A stretch of 64,000 bases of DNA, taken from Corylus avellana (Eukaryota; Streptophyta; Magnoliopsida; Fagales; Betulaceae). Positions 36,601-48,668 of the stretch are shown piece after piece. The notes under the pieces are model-generated. The model saw nothing but the letters and a program-made list of their open reading frames with translations, did no database searches and was not told the origin of the DNA. Within the stretch, counting starts at the first letter, position 1. Every line of letters begins with the position of its first letter. Position numbers and translations under genes: made by a program. Location of the stretch: the NCBI RefSeq assembly GCF_901000735.1, contig NC_081550.1, positions 7,380,329 to 7,444,328 of the forward strand. Reading direction: 5' to 3'.

Positions 36601-39600
36601 CAAAGTGACGTATAGACCGTCTGAGTTAATGCCTTAGACTGACGGAAGGGGCCTTTGACTGGCGGAAGGGGGGTTTTTGGGCACAAATGGTAGTTCATAG
36701 GGGTTGGTTGTTACAATTGGTAGTTAATGGGGGCAAAGTGCCAAGGTATTGTAGTTGATGGGGGGAAAAGGTAATTACCCCTATCTTTTTTCTTCAACAC
36801 TTTGTATCTTTGGATAGCTTCTTATGTTGCTTCTTTAGTGATTAGTTATAACAATTTTTTTGTTCTTTTTGCCCCCTACTTCCTAGGTGGCTTCTCTTGA
36901 GTAATTGGGGGCGCCTTATGTTTTAATGATATTTTGATTAATTATAAAATTAAAAAATCATTTATCGAATTACCAAAAATATCCTCGACTCTTGAAAATT
37001 AAATACTTAATAACCCAATTATTAAACCTAAATAAAACTAAACTAAACTGAAATTTATCTCTTGGCACTTGCATCATTCTCTCCTGGTTTGAGAAAACTT
37101 GACCTCAAGTTTTGAGCTGTTGAGTTGAAAATATATGCTCTGAAAATGTTGGGTCCAAGTCCAACCTCTCAAATCTTGAAAAGTGTCTGGATGGGTTGTT
37201 GCTAGCTCGAGCCTAAACATGGATTTGAGTGACTTTGTTGGTCTTACTAATTCCGTTGTCAACCAAGCAGAACACTGAAAGCTTCCTTTTCTTTTTCTTT
37301 TTTGTAGTCTATGCCTTCCTCTCCGTCTCTATCTCTCCTTCTATTTTGACCTGCTGACTAAATCCTTGACAAAAGTGAGTGTCACGTCTGTTCTCTCATA
37401 CAACATCAACAGAGAAGAGAGAAGAATCATTTCTTCATTTTTGTTTTATTCCATCAAGTCTCCTCCATTGGCGTACAAAACACACTTCAATAGACTAAGG
37501 ACTAAACCCTAGGGCAATCCCATTTATTAAATTACCAAAAATACCTTTGAATCTTGAAAATTAATTCAAACATAAATTTAAATACTAATAACTGAATTAT
37601 TAGACCTAAATAAAACTAAATTAAAGTAAAATTTGTGTCTTGCCCCTTTCATCAGTTTGCCCCAGCCACATGCACACAAACATAAAGAAAAGAATCTAGA
37701 AATTTATATCATATTACTGGACTTGCTTGGATGTGAATTTCATAGTCTGCTAGAGTTCCCACTAGAATTTGGTTCTGATTTGTCCAGGTTGTTCAGAATA
37801 TTCCCCCACCAGTATCTTTGGACATTCCAATGGTTCTCATAAAGCCACCGCAGGCATGTTCGACAGCTGAAGTTTACAAGGTAGTGCAGTTTTATAGATA
37901 ATCAAAGAATTTCGATTTGCACTAATTTTTATACTGTCAAAATTTTCTAAAACAAGCATTGATTTCTCAGCGCCTCCAGTTGGGTCAAACTAGTAAGGTT
38001 GATCCCTTAACATTGCTGGAGAAGATCTCAACAAATGGAATATCTCCAGATGTTTGTATAAATGATTTGGGTATGTGTGACCTTCTATTTGTTTTCTGCC
38101 CATATTTTTTTTTTGCCTTTTTTCCATTACTTTCCCTTTACATTTCCTTCAGCTATATTCCAATTAACCTACCTTGCTCCATTGGACAAGTTCAGGTTAG
38201 GCTTCTAATTTGACTTGTTGAAGGACAAGTTATGAACATACCTATTCTTCGTTGGGGCCCCCGCCCCCCTCCTTTTATAGTTCCTTTTTTTTTTTTTTTT
38301 TTTTGCATTAATGCAATTTTGCCTAGGAAAAATAATAAGAATCAGTTGGAGTAGGTCCCAATAGTATATCCATAGGATCAGAATTTTAGATGATGTTGTT
38401 GGTGCTGCTTTTTTTTTTTTATTATTCTTACAATTTTTTTTCTTCTTGTTTATTATGTGTTTCTTTGCAGAGCCTCCTGCATTTGAAGTTCTCCCATCCC
38501 TTCGAAGATTAAAACAGCGTGTAATTGCAGCTAGCCGTGGACAATACGATGCTGTTTTTATGTCTGGAAGGTAAAATCCTTGTATACCTATTTAAATCTT
38601 CATTTCTAGTTCAGCATTTAGAACACATTAAGAATATACTTTGTGTGCGCCTGTATCTGTGTGTCCGTGTTTTAGATAATTTCAGTTCTGCTCATACTTA
38701 AATGAGATTGATAGCTTGCACTCTAATAAATGAGGTATATTATGGATGTGGTACTGGTAAGTCACATTGTTTCTTATTTTATTGTCACTGTCTGTTAATT
38801 GAGATATGCACAAGTAGAAAATTTGCAATCACAATAGCAAGTTTTAGACTCGAGTTACTTGCATAGGGCACACAAGAATACAATATGGAATACTTTCTTA
38901 AATCCTCTCAATCACTCAAATAAATATTCAAGAGCATCTATAGTTTGTTTATGGTCTTCAAATTCAGTTGTAGTGAGTACAACTGCACAAGCAAAGCAAA
39001 AGATTAGAAGAAATCTTAAACACTGTAATCAAGATCCCAGAATAATCTCTAAATATTTAACAAAAAGTCACTTTTTGGAAGAAAGACAGAAGAAAACAAA
39101 AAACAAAAATTCCGTCACTTTTTGAAATGTCTCAGGGTGCATAATTTGTCCGTCAAAGATGGGGTAGCCTTCCCATTTTGTACATGAGAGCTCAAGCACA
39201 GACTAGGGCCTAAACTGTGGTTTCTCCTGTTATGATAGTTATCAATATAGTCATGAGGCGAACGGAAGTTTATAGTATTTCAGCTAAGTTCTCATCAAGA
39301 ATGCAAATGAGACTACTTGAAAAATGATCTCGCAAAAAGTGATTTCAACTCGATAATAGAAAACTCCACACAACTAAACATGCAATTTTTTTTCCCTCTA
39401 AACTATCCACATTAAGCAAAATGGGACAGCATTCCAAATGCGAAAACTTCTATGCCTTCCAAACCAACTTTTCCCCCCAAAGAGCACATCAATGACCTTC
39501 TTAGGCATCATTTGTTGAACTCAAAAAACAGAGAAGACAAAAAGATGATAACTCACTCTCCACTAATACAATGAATCAACAAATGATCTGCAGTTTCATC

Positions 39601-41391
39601 ACTACACTTGCACATACAACATCAATCTACTAGAATGATATTTCTTGAATGAGATTCTCTATTGTTAGAAGTTTCCCTGAAGTTACTGTCCCAAAATAAA
39701 AAAGCACTTTCAAAGGACCTTGCTCCACAAATTACTCTTCAAATGGAATTGCACTCCATCAGATCCTTTTTTGACTCATTAAAAGATCGATTATCGAATT
39801 TTCCATTACGATTAAACCTCCACCTAAAACGATCAAAGATAATCTGATCCTTCACCTAACTTTCCTCGGAATAGCCAACTCCATCCACCTCTAATTCCCC
39901 AATGTAGTTTACCCTGCTATGTGAATTTGCCAATTGATGAAAAAAATGGCATCATTATCATCAACCACAGCCATACACAAATTTTGGCTTGAGATTTGAG
40001 GTCCTCTCTATGGAGTTTTTTTTTGAGCAATTAACTGCATCTCCAAAAACGTTCCTGTACCAAACCTTCAAATTCTCCTTAAGAGCTTTCGTCTTTCTAG
40101 CTAACACAAAGCTGGGAAGCCCGGAAAAACCATAACCATTCCACCAATTCTGATTTGAAGCCTTCAAAGGACAAAGTGAGCAATTAACTGGATATACTTC
40201 TATAGTTCCATCGTTCAGCTCCAATGAATAATTATGCTGGGAAAATAGAAATAAAAAATATATTATTTGGGTAAAAATTGTTTATAGCATTAGGTTATCA
40301 ATTAGATCTTCATTTATTTATTTTGTTTGTACTTGCTTCTGTTTATATGTAGCTCAGGCAATATAAAAGAAGATATCCATGGAAATGGTTTGAAGTCTTG
40401 TGATTGAACAACAGATGTTGACATGCAAATTTTCATTGATTTTACTAACGCAAACTCGTTTTAATTTTCTCAATATATTTGATTCAGTGGAAGCACCATT
40501 GTTGGTATTGGTTCTCCAGATCCCCCACAATTTCTATATGATGATGATGACTACCGTGAAGTGTTTTTGTCAGGTAAGCTTCAGATAGTTATGCCTCATA
40601 GCTTATGATTTATTTGTCTCCATGATGTTTTTAAAGCTGTAAGCCAATCCCTAACATTAATGAAACAAGTGCAAATATTTATCTAAAATTTGTTAGGAAT
40701 ATACTTAATGCTACCACATCAGTTATAGAATTTGTCTTAGGTGTTGAGTTACACTGAATTATTTCTGCCATTAAAGGCAAATTTTAGGGTAAATTTTATG
40801 GTAAAATGCATCAACATTCTTGTGATTTGATGGCTCTCTGTTGAAACCCCATGGGTTTCCAAACTTTTCTTATTACACGCTTGTGCTTCATTATTCCAAT
40901 TAGGTTTTTCCACCCACTTTCCTTATATGTTTCCAATAGGTAATATGTACATGATTTACAATCCAACACTATCCTGTGGCAGAAATTGTAAACTTTTTTT
41001 AGAATTTATATTATCTTGTTATTTTAGATATTAAAAAGTTACAATTAATAACTTGGTAAATCATGAAAAAAAAAAAAGGGAAAAAAAAATAGAAAATAGA
41101 ATGTAGACTTCCTCAGATGATGTCTTAAAACTTACTTATTATGTGCAATTTCCAATTTTTATAATGTTAAATAATGATTTTTTACGAAAAAAAAAAAAAA
41201 AAACCTACAACTTTGCTTCCCTTCCCAAATATAAAATAGGTTTGCTTAAGGTTGATGGTAAATTAAGCTACAATTTATTTTGAAATGCAGAGGCCAACTT
41301 TCTGATTCGTGAAGCAAATAAGTGGTACAGAGAACCTGCTTCAACAAGTGCTTCTACCTCAGCCTCCAATTTTGCTGAGTCTGTTGAGTAA
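33620..41391 (+). CDS. ISPE: 4-(cytidine 5'-diphospho)-2-C-methyl-D-erythritol kinase, plastid MEP pathway
   Basis: It phosphorylates CDP-methylerythritol with ATP, the fourth step of plastid isoprenoid precursor synthesis. Eleven exons: 33620-33799, 33912-34007, 34097-34165, 34370-34474, 34555-34611, 34734-34934, 37788-37880, 37971-38070, 38471-38570, 40488-40573, 41291-41391. They total 1188 nt and give 395 aa, normal for plants (about 380-400). Residues 1-55 are Ser/His/Arg-rich with few acids, as in a plastid transit peptide. The catalytic Lys lies in [20 protein letters not shown] (Lys92) and the catalytic Asp in [14 protein letters not shown] (Asp219). The GHMP-kinase ATP loop is [14 protein letters not shown] (177-190). 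The C-terminal GHMP motif [12 protein letters not shown] spans exons 9-10. Intron 6 (2.85 kb) and intron 9 (1.9 kb) are swollen by LINEs. An upstream in-frame reading to 33584 has no ATG, so 33620 is the start. Confidence 0.96.
35746..36957 (+). mobile_element. LINE insertion in ISPE intron 6, itself split by a MITE
   Basis: The plus strand carries LINE RT C-terminal and zinc-binding coding remnants ([39 protein letters not shown], and [17 protein letters not shown]) and a degenerate tail. TCATTTATTGAATT at 35732-35745 and TCATTTATCGAATT at 36958-36971 form a 14-bp target-site duplication with one mismatch. A 388-bp MITE interrupts it at 36394-36781. Confidence 0.88.
36394..36781. mobile_element. 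388-bp Mutator-type MITE with perfect 9-bp target duplication
   Basis: The left end GGGGTAATTACATTTTCCCC is mirrored by the right end, which in reverse complement reads GGGGTAATTACCTTTTCCCC. TATCTTTTT flanks it exactly on both sides (36385-36393 and 36782-36790); nine-base duplications are the hallmark of Mutator-like transposition. Removing the element rejoins the interrupted LINE sequence. Confidence 0.88.
39130..40230 (-). mobile_element. LINE remnant in ISPE intron 9
   Basis: On the minus strand, 40224-39961 reads part of the LINE region between endonuclease and RT ([20 protein letters not shown], then [16 protein letters not shown]). Further on, 39660-39400 reads the 3' zinc-binding region with the [13 protein letters not shown] box. 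The intervening RT is missing or scrambled. Limits are approximate and no target duplication was identified. Confidence 0.75.
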
Positions 41392-42324
41392 TATTATGGC
41401 CCCAAGTAAGATAAAATGAAAATCATCGAGTGTTGTTGTATCATTGAATGAATGGTGTTTAATATATGCTAATGTTGTCTTATGTTCTTGTGTAAAAAAA
41501 ATTACTCTTAATCATGTATGTATAACATTAACACCCCTGATTTTTTAAGATGATTGTGTGGCATATATGTCAAGGCCATGAAAGCCCAGATCAATTTTCT
41601 GGTTCCAAAATATCAGAAAACGGAGAAGAGGGAGAGAGAGAGAGAGAGAGAGGAGAAATAAGACTCTACAAGAGGTAAAAAACACTCATCGATTTTTTTT
41701 TGTAAGTGAAGAGTTTGCCTAATTAGCTCCAACACCTCTTATTAGATGTTTTCGTTTGGATGTGTTTTCTGGCGTGAGAAAAGAATGGATGATTATTATT
41801 ATTATTTTTTTATATATAAAAAAAAAAAAATGAATAGAGAAATAATTTAGATAAGAAAATGTAGTATGTTTTTGAAAAGTAATTTTTTTAAATTTAAAAA
41901 ATAAAATAAATAAAAAGCTGCTTTTAATTAGTGATTTTAAATAGAAATTTAGATAAGCCACTGCGGATGCTATAAGGCCAAAGTAGGATCTTAACCCATT
42001 ATTTAGTGAAGATGTGAACATTGGGGAATGGGGGTTTCTAATTAATCAGGTATTATGCTTAAAGCTTTATTTTTTAAAAAGATTTTGTCACACTGGGTAA
42101 GCTGCAAGCAATTCTCTCAAAATTAGTCATGCTAATGCCCCCCCTGTGTGTTTTTTTAATGAATGCGAGGGAAAGAGGAATCAAGCAAAGGATTCTAAGA
42201 TGCTTTTTTTTTTCACTTAAAGCTTTCCACCAACAATATCATCAACACCAACATGAAATCCACGCACATTTTCTAGGTCTTCCTTTTTTTTCATTTTATT
42301 CATTAAATTCTTTCACTTCACCCT
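41392..42324. other. Convergent spacer between ISPE and the UBA gene
   Basis: Both genes end here. An (AG)n tract lies at about 41634-41653, and A/T homopolymers occur at 41806-41832. Nothing else is recognisable. Confidence 0.6.
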
Positions 42325-44304
42325 CTACAGCGAAGGAGAAGAAACAAACCGTCTGGGTAAACTAAATAGATCTTTCCCTTCAAAGGGGGATGTCCACTCC
42401 CTAGAACCAGCAGCAGATGTATCAGCAATGACCGCTCCACCGCCCTGCAACCCAGCTATGGGCACACCATTTGCATGAGGCACTGATCTCATGGCCGGCT
42501 GAGCACCAACTCCAGAAGTATTTGAATCATATATGTGGGTGTTGCTCCTTGTAAACGAAGGCCACAACCCATTGGAGCTTGGTGAAGACGATTCTCTCTT
42601 CAAACTCCAGTCTACGCTGGTGTAATCTAAGTGAGACACTGATCCACCCGTGCTCCAGTCTACTGGAGATGACGACCCTGACGACAGAGTTGAACTCAAC
42701 CCAGAGAAGAGTCCAAGGGAGGAAGCAGCAGCAAGTGTAGGAAATGTACCTGCTCTACTCAATATGCTATTCCCTCGACTGGTTCCAGGGGAATCACCTG
42801 GGCTGCTGCCGGGAAAAAACTGTTGCTGTTGCTGTTGCTGATGCTGATGCTGATGCTGATATTGAAGGTGGTGGTGGTACATGTGATTCAAGCTCAGATC
42901 GTTTGCACTGAGGCCTCTTGTGCTGGGAATTTGTTGCAAAAAGCCATTGGACTTCATAACTTCAACACCATTCGAAGGATACCAACTGGCCGCTGTTCCA
43001 GGAGGAGATGAGCTCATGCTAGTGGTTGGCCCTTGCTTACTGGCAGATTGTGGCCGCTGCATCATTATAATTGGTTCCCTCATTGTTCCAGGCTGAAGGT
43101 TCTTGAATTCATTTCCAACGGTCACATAATGGGTTTCTGTCTTGGCTGGTGATGTTGACACCTGCAAGGGTGATGCCACAGGTGATGCCAAAGAATAGGA
43201 AGCCGAAGGACTTGATGCAGCATTTGGCCACCGTTTCTCAGCCGACATAGCAGTTTGTTGGGGTCTTGCCCATTCTGACTTCGGTTGTATTCTCTTCAAA
43301 GACTGCTGCACATTTTTGCTCCCCAGTTCTGAAGACCCTACAACTGTAGCTGTTGTTTTTGTATAATTGAATTCCCTGTCATCCTTTTTCTGTTGTACGG
43401 TAGGAGGATTTTTTGTTTGTGGTCTTGTGTTAGTGGCTGCAACTGTAAGCTTGCCATTACTAATGGTCGGAGGATCGCCAGTTTCTTCTGGTTTAGGTGG
43501 AGCATCAAATGAATCTTGCTTCGTTACTTTTAGCATTTCTGCCGCCTTCTCAAGATCACCCTCACAGGCAACGACAGCTCTTTCAACTTCCTGCTTTGAG
43601 CACTTGTACCTTGTTTCCATATCCGCAATCAGAGCAATCTCTTCTGCTATGTCAATTTTCAAATTACTACCAGCAAGATTTTGATCCGAGTGATTTTCTG
43701 CTTCTTCACTACCTTCAACCAGCCAAATAACTGACTGCTCTACTTTTCCTTCATTCAGTATGAGGGCCATTGTTGCCCGCTCATGTGGAAATCCCATTGC
43801 CACAAACTGTTGAGCAAGTGCTTCAAGCTTTCTCGACATGAGATAGCCACTGCAACGCTCACGCAGTTCCTGAGCTCGCCTTTCCTTCTGGCGCTGATGC
43901 TTCCGTTCGTTCTTCTGGCGGATTTTCTCCCGCTTGTCACCTTCAGCACCTGGTATTGTTTCATTCCGAGCAGGAGGAATTGATGTTTTTTCTTTATGGT
44001 CTTCTGACTCACCAGACCAGCTACCATTATTGGAGACAGAATCATACTCAATCCCAGCTGCAGGCAAGCCTCCAGGATGCTCATCTGTCTCATCTATGTT
44101 TCGGAATCGACCATTAGTGTGAAGAGGTGAACTGGAAGATGTTGGTGATGTTTCAAGGGTATGGAATGTTCCCAAAAGTGGATCGTATGCACTAGCAGGG
44201 ATACCACTACCTGCAATAGCAGGTCCTGAAGACTTTGCTGAAGCCTTCTGGGGTTCCTTGCTGGCCTTTTTGTCCTTGGACTTGGATTTAGAAGCTGGAG
44301 ACAT
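42325..44304 (-). CDS. UBA-domain protein of unknown function (plant-specific, polyQ/His tract)
   Basis: The 659-aa protein comes from a single coding exon. Residues 1-25 are Lys/Ser-rich. Residues 122-152 are a strongly basic helix (KREKIRQKNERKHQRQKERR). Residues about 156-197 form a UBA domain (LEALAQQFVAMGFPHERATM, then IWLVEG), a ubiquitin-binding three-helix fold. A second UBA-like helical repeat follows at about 217-260. The remainder is Ser/Pro-rich and probably disordered, with a His/Gln run encoded near 42823-42862. Plant homologues are annotated as UBA/EF1B-type proteins without assigned function, and I can add no more. The ATG at 44304 is chosen because the splice acceptor TTGCAG lies just upstream (coding exon starts at 44326). 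The longer open frame up to 44403 crosses into the intron. The 5'UTR exon ends at 49434, giving a 5.1-kb leader intron full of LINE tails. Confidence 0.9.
   Translation of the reverse strand: MSPASKSKSKDKKASKEPQKASAKSSGPAIAGSGIPASAYDPLLGTFHTLETSPTSSSSPLHTNGRFRNIDETDEHPGGLPAAGIEYDSVSNNGSWSGESEDHKEKTSIPPARNETIPGAEGDKREKIRQKNERKHQRQKERRAQELRERCSGYLMSRKLEALAQQFVAMGFPHERATMALILNEGKVEQSVIWLVEGSEEAENHSDQNLAGSNLKIDIAEEIALIADMETRYKCSKQEVERAVVACEGDLEKAAEMLKVTKQDSFDAPPKPEETGDPPTISNGKLTVAATNTRPQTKNPPTVQQKKDDREFNYTKTTATVVGSSELGSKNVQQSLKRIQPKSEWARPQQTAMSAEKRWPNAASSPSASYSLASPVASPLQVSTSPAKTETHYVTVGNEFKNLQPGTMREPIIMMQRPQSASKQGPTTSMSSSPPGTAASWYPSNGVEVMKSNGFLQQIPSTRGLSANDLSLNHMYHHHLQYQHQHQHQQQQQQQFFPGSSPGDSPGTSRGNSILSRAGTFPTLAAASSLGLFSGLSSTLSSGSSSPVDWSTGGSVSHLDYTSVDWSLKRESSSPSSNGLWPSFTRSNTHIYDSNTSGVGAQPAMRSVPHANGVPIAGLQGGGAVIADTSAAGSREWTSPFEGKDLFSLPRRFVSSPSL
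42823..42862 (-). repeat. CAG/CAT trinucleotide tract coding for Gln/His in the UBA protein
   Basis: On the coding strand, repeated CAG-CAT and CAG-CAA units specify alternating His/Gln and then a Gln run. Such tracts vary in length between alleles. Confidence 0.85.
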
Positions 44305-44791
44305 CTTAGAAAGAAAAAAATATTTCCTGCAATGTTCAAGATAACAATGTATTATGCAGCTATTTTCTAAATGACTAACAAAAAGTTCTCTCAGTAGCAA
44401 CAAGATATGAAGCTATCTGTATAAGACGTAAAAATACAGATTACTAATCTCTTCATGACGTTAATGGAGTGTCTGAGAGAGAGACAGACAGACAAGGGGG
44501 ATGCCATATATAGATGCTTTATACAATTTCTTTTTCTTCTGCTACCAAACAATATATTCATATCAATACTAATACAGCATAAAAGCATCCATACAAACTC
44601 AATGGAACAGAAATGTAAACATCAAAAAACTTGAAAATTTGACGTTCTATGCTTGCACAAGAGTGCATATATTTCTGAAAAGAACAGTTATCATTCACGA
44701 GTAACTGACTGATCGATTTTGGGGGAAAATCACCTTCCTTTTTATCACAAAAGGCATAGAAAATTAGCATATAGCAAATGAGGAAAAGAAA

Positions 44792-45420
44792 TTCTTTTTT
44801 TTTTTGATAAGTAAATCAGTTTTATTAAAAAAGCAAATGCCCCAAAGTACACTGGGAGTATACAAAGGATCACCTAACTAGGATGAGAAAAAGGACAAGG
44901 AACTCAGCATAGCTAATCGTCACCGGACAAACATACGTTATAGTCCAAAGATACAAAGTATGAAGACAAGAGGATAATATGTCCTCAGAGGACCTCTCCA
45001 AATCCTCAAAACACCTATTATTTCTCTCTCCATAAACACCAAAAAAAGCAAGTAAGCACCATCTTCCAGACTGCAACACTCCACCACCCTCCCCCACAGT
45101 TCCCGAGGACCACCAACATGCTAGCAACTCGACAACCCTCCTAGGCATCACCCAAGACAACCCAAAGCGGCCAAAGAAAGCACTCCACAAGACAGAAGCT
45201 ACCTCACAATGAAGAAGAAGATAATCAACTGTCTCCTCACTCCTCTTACACATACAACATCTGTTCACCACAATCACATGTCGCTTCCTGAGGTTATCTA
45301 AGGTCAGAATTTTGCCCAAAGCCGCCAACCATGCAAAGAAAGCCGCCCTTGGAGAGCTTGTGTCCGCCACACACTCTTCCAGGAGAATCTCCTCCCTTCC
45401 GTACGCGCCAAGGAGATAAA
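44792..45420 (-). mobile_element. LINE tail in the UBA leader intron
   Basis: The minus strand reads nearly intact LINE RT C-terminal sequence: [20 protein letters not shown], the zinc-binding [37 protein letters not shown] and ERNNRCFEDLERSSEDI. It ends in a poly-A tail (poly-T at 44795-44805, then GATAAGTAA). It is the least decayed copy of the 3' end in the window, so probably one of the youngest. The target duplication was not resolved. Confidence 0.9.
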
Positions 45421-45998
45421 GAATGACTACTTGAACAAACAATTATCTTGCTAAGATTGTCATGGTGCAAGAACTTTTAATGCATCACCCACCCTAACAA
45501 CCCACTTCTATCCCAGCAAAAACATCAATTGTAAGCTTGAGAACTCAGCTAATTAGTTTAAAAGGCTTGCCCCAACAGAACTTTCCATGAAAAACAAATA
45601 AAGTCACTCCATGCACAAATTCTATACAAATATCCCATCTTCATATGTTATTTTGTAGGCAGTCCAGCACACAGAAAATTGCCCGATTATAACTAAATTT
45701 ATCCATTCCTCATGCTAAGTCAGCCATCCACTTCCAGTTTTCCTGTTGAGTTCCATGCAAAATTGGACAATAATTCAATAAATTTCTGGTTGAGATCACC
45801 TAGAAGGTGTCTCATCTTCTAAAAACTATGAACCTTAACCTCTCTTTGCAGACCATATAATATTAAGGGGCATAAAAAGGGAAAGGTTTCACCGACTTTA
45901 AATTATTGCGTGAACCCTCAAGTCCTATTGACCTCTGATCAAACAATTGATCTAAAAATGTTTCAATTCCATCTACGTGTGTGTGAAATTCCATCTAC

Positions 45999-46053
<55 letters not shown>
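45999..46053. repeat. Compound (GT)n(GA)n microsatellite
   Basis: About eleven GT units run directly into about fifteen GA units. Confidence 0.95.
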
Positions 46054-46055
<2 letters not shown>

Positions 46056-46279
46056 ATTAATAAGAGAGATTAAAATTGAAAATGATAAACACAGATGTTA
46101 ACTCACTCTATAACCACTGTAACAAAATTGAACCAACAGAGATGACTCTTTATTTATTTATTTTGATGGTTAAGTTTAACCCAAGAGAGAACTCAACCCC
46201 TGCATACCACCAAATTGTGGGAATCCAACCAATTCATGTTCTAATAAGTAGTTCTACTTGCTAAACATTTAAGGTAATT

Positions 46280-46292
46280 TTTTTTTGATAAG
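46280..46292 (-). mobile_element. 13-bp ultra-truncated LINE insertion
   Basis: TTTTTTTGATAAG, in reverse CTTATCAAAAAAA, is the extreme 3' end and poly-A of the LINE family seen at 44792 and 47177. It is flanked by a perfect 25-bp direct repeat at 46255-46279 and 46293-46317 (TACTTGCTAAACATTTAAGG and the next five bases). Confidence 0.8.
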
Positions 46293-47176
46293 TACTTGCT
46301 AAACATTTAAGGTAATTGAACAGTATATGTGCTTTTCCATTCAGAAGAAACAATAGTAATCTTAAATACTAATAATCTTCATGACTGAAGATGGCCAAAA
46401 ATCACATTCAATACAGCTAGGGCATATAGAGAATCTGCTGACAAAAGTTCACATAAGCAAGTAACACTTTTGAGCGAGTATTTCATAAACCTAGCCTTAA
46501 TCATTAATTTGCATAAGCACATTAAAAAAAAAAAACTGTTGCCATGGAGTTCAAATTAAGTAGCAGCTAGAGTGACGCTAATGTGTTCTTCATGTTTCAT
46601 CAAATGAACTCCTCCACAAGCATGGGTAATACTAAAGATGCCAAAGTGGGCAAAATTTTGATAAACTGAGTTATGACAAGTTCACCGAAACAGCATGTTG
46701 TGAAGACAACTCGTGACCAGAAAAACTAGTTGTAATCACTTAGCAGCATATTAGCCCCCTTTATGGATCTTGTGCAGCAGCATTCTATAACAAAATAGTG
46801 GGGAAAAAAAAAAACTACGACGGTCAATCAGACTATCAAGGGACAATATTATTATATTTCACCAACATGGTAGGTTGCTAGGATAAATTGTGAAACACAC
46901 AGCTTCAATCAATAGTATGCCATGCTAGAAAATGTAAAAGTCCAAATAGTACAATAAGGTACCACCAGTATCAAGAACTCAACATACTTGTGAACAACCA
47001 ACCACATATATATGCAGACATCTTTAGACGAACCATTGAAAAATCAAGAATCTCACACCAAAACTCGCATGGCCTCACTAGTTGCAGCATAGTTCACCTT
47101 TTTTGAACAATCAAACATACGTACACACCTTAAACAAAAGATCTATAATTATTTTCTCATTGTACATCCATTTATT

Positions 47177-48207
47177 TTTTATGATAAGTAATCGAAAAAT
47201 ATCATTAAAAGCGTAAAGGCGCCTTTGAGTACACAGGAAGTATACAAGAGGAAACTCCTAGCTAAAATGAGCAAAAAGAACAAAGAAATCACTACGACTA
47301 ATCAACAAGGGAGAGACATAAGCAGAAGTCCAAAGATACAAAGTTACGAAGAACAAAGACATAATCTCCTTCAGTGTCCTCTCTTGGTCCTCAAAACTTC
47401 TGTCATTCATTTCCCTCCATAAACACCATAAAACGCACGTAGGCACCATCCTCCACATAGCTGCACTTCACGTATTGCCGATAGTCCACTAACAAGCATA
47501 CAAGTGGACTAAACATCTAGACATAATCACATAACCCAAGACAAACCAAACCGACCAAAAAGGGCATCCAAATGGAATAAACCAAATCACAGTAAAGAAG
47601 ATGGTGAAAGGAATTCTCATTTCTATTACACATGCAACATCTGTCCATTACAATGATGATATTCCGCTTCCCGATGTTAACCATAGTTAGGACTTACCTA
47701 GAGCCACTGACCACACAAAAAAAAGCCGTCCTCAAGGGGACCTTAGTCCGCCAAACATTCTTCGATGGGAAACGGCTACCTTCACTGAAAATCAAGGAAG
47801 AAAAGAATGATCTAACCTTAAACAACCTTTTTGGGGGGGGGCCCACCACAGCTTATCTTCACTTTCTCGACTCATTCTAGCTGAAAACAACACTCTAAGG
47901 AAAGAGGCAAATACATCCACCTCCCAATCATGTGTCTCTCTGGTAAAGCTCACATCCCACTGATTGGAAGCGCCAATAGACTCCAAGTGATCTGCAACAG
48001 AAGCATCCTTTTTGTAGGCAATACCAAATAAAACTGGAAATACTTCCTTAAGGACCATATCCCCACACCACTGATCATGCCAAAATCTAATCTTGGAACC
48101 ATTTTCTACCTCAAATCTAGTATGGCACGAGAAATTCCCCCGACCCCTCCTAACAAACCTCCATAACCCCACCCCAAAGGCACCAGAAGGCTCAAGAGAG
48201 CACCAAC
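47177..48207 (-). mobile_element. 1.03-kb 5'-truncated LINE with 12-bp target-site duplication
   Basis: The minus strand reads the RT C-terminal region (FEVENGSKIRFWHDQWCGD, then DKLWWAPPQKGCL) and, towards the tail, LWREMNDRSFEDQERTLKEI, with scattered lesions. CATCCATTTATT occurs at 47165-47176 and 48208-48219. The element lies in the UBA leader intron. Confidence 0.9.
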
Positions 48208-48668
48208 CATCCATTTATTGCGGCGAGACATTTTGAATTTCTAGGGATCCATGTTATTCTTGCTCAGCCATGAAATTTGAACCAAAAAGAAAGACCATAA
48301 TAGCATGTCCCGAAATTTTCAACAAACAACACACAAAAGTAGATCAATCATGGTGAGGGATAAGTTCTATCGAAGGAAATCCTAGCTACTTTGAGCTTAA
48401 GTAGCAATGCTTCACCCACCACAAAAAATAAAAAAATAAAAAAATAAAAAGAAGACATTTTGTGCCGTATAACCACTTAATATGACAAACAAAGATACCA
48501 ACTTAGCAACTTCTTGGATAAAACAATCAGACTAAACTCAAATTTTCCAATGAAGAACTGAAATACACTAGTCAACGCAAATCTATGTAGCCTATTTTAT
48601 ATGCCTTCATAAATTCAAAACAAGCAACAACACTAACAAAAAAAAAAATTGGTCATGAACAATAAACT

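Larger units (their letters stand above)
35590..37655. repeat. Pair of LTR-like direct repeats in ISPE intron 6
   Basis: Repeat A (about 35590-35745, continuing after a LINE insertion at 36958-37075) and repeat B (about 37400-37655) share GACTAAACCCTAGGGCAA, AATTACCAAAAATA and CCTAAATAAAACTAAA in order. About 320 bp separates them; the start of that separator (near 37076) reads on the minus strand like the edge of a gypsy-type gene ([11 protein letters not shown]). This looks like an LTR element remnant, later split by a LINE. Confidence 0.55.

Noticed and set aside
42650..43983. Plus-strand open frames opposite the UBA gene
   Set aside because: They are antisense shadows of the minus-strand CDS, with no domain of their own.
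44305..44403. N-terminal extension of the UBA protein by 33 residues
   Set aside because: The extension crosses a clear splice acceptor (TTGCAG before 44326) and is out of character with the conserved start MSPASKSKSK.
46255..46317. CRISPR-like or ordinary tandem repeat
   Set aside because: There are only two repeats, and the spacer is the LINE poly-A end. A target-site duplication explains it better.
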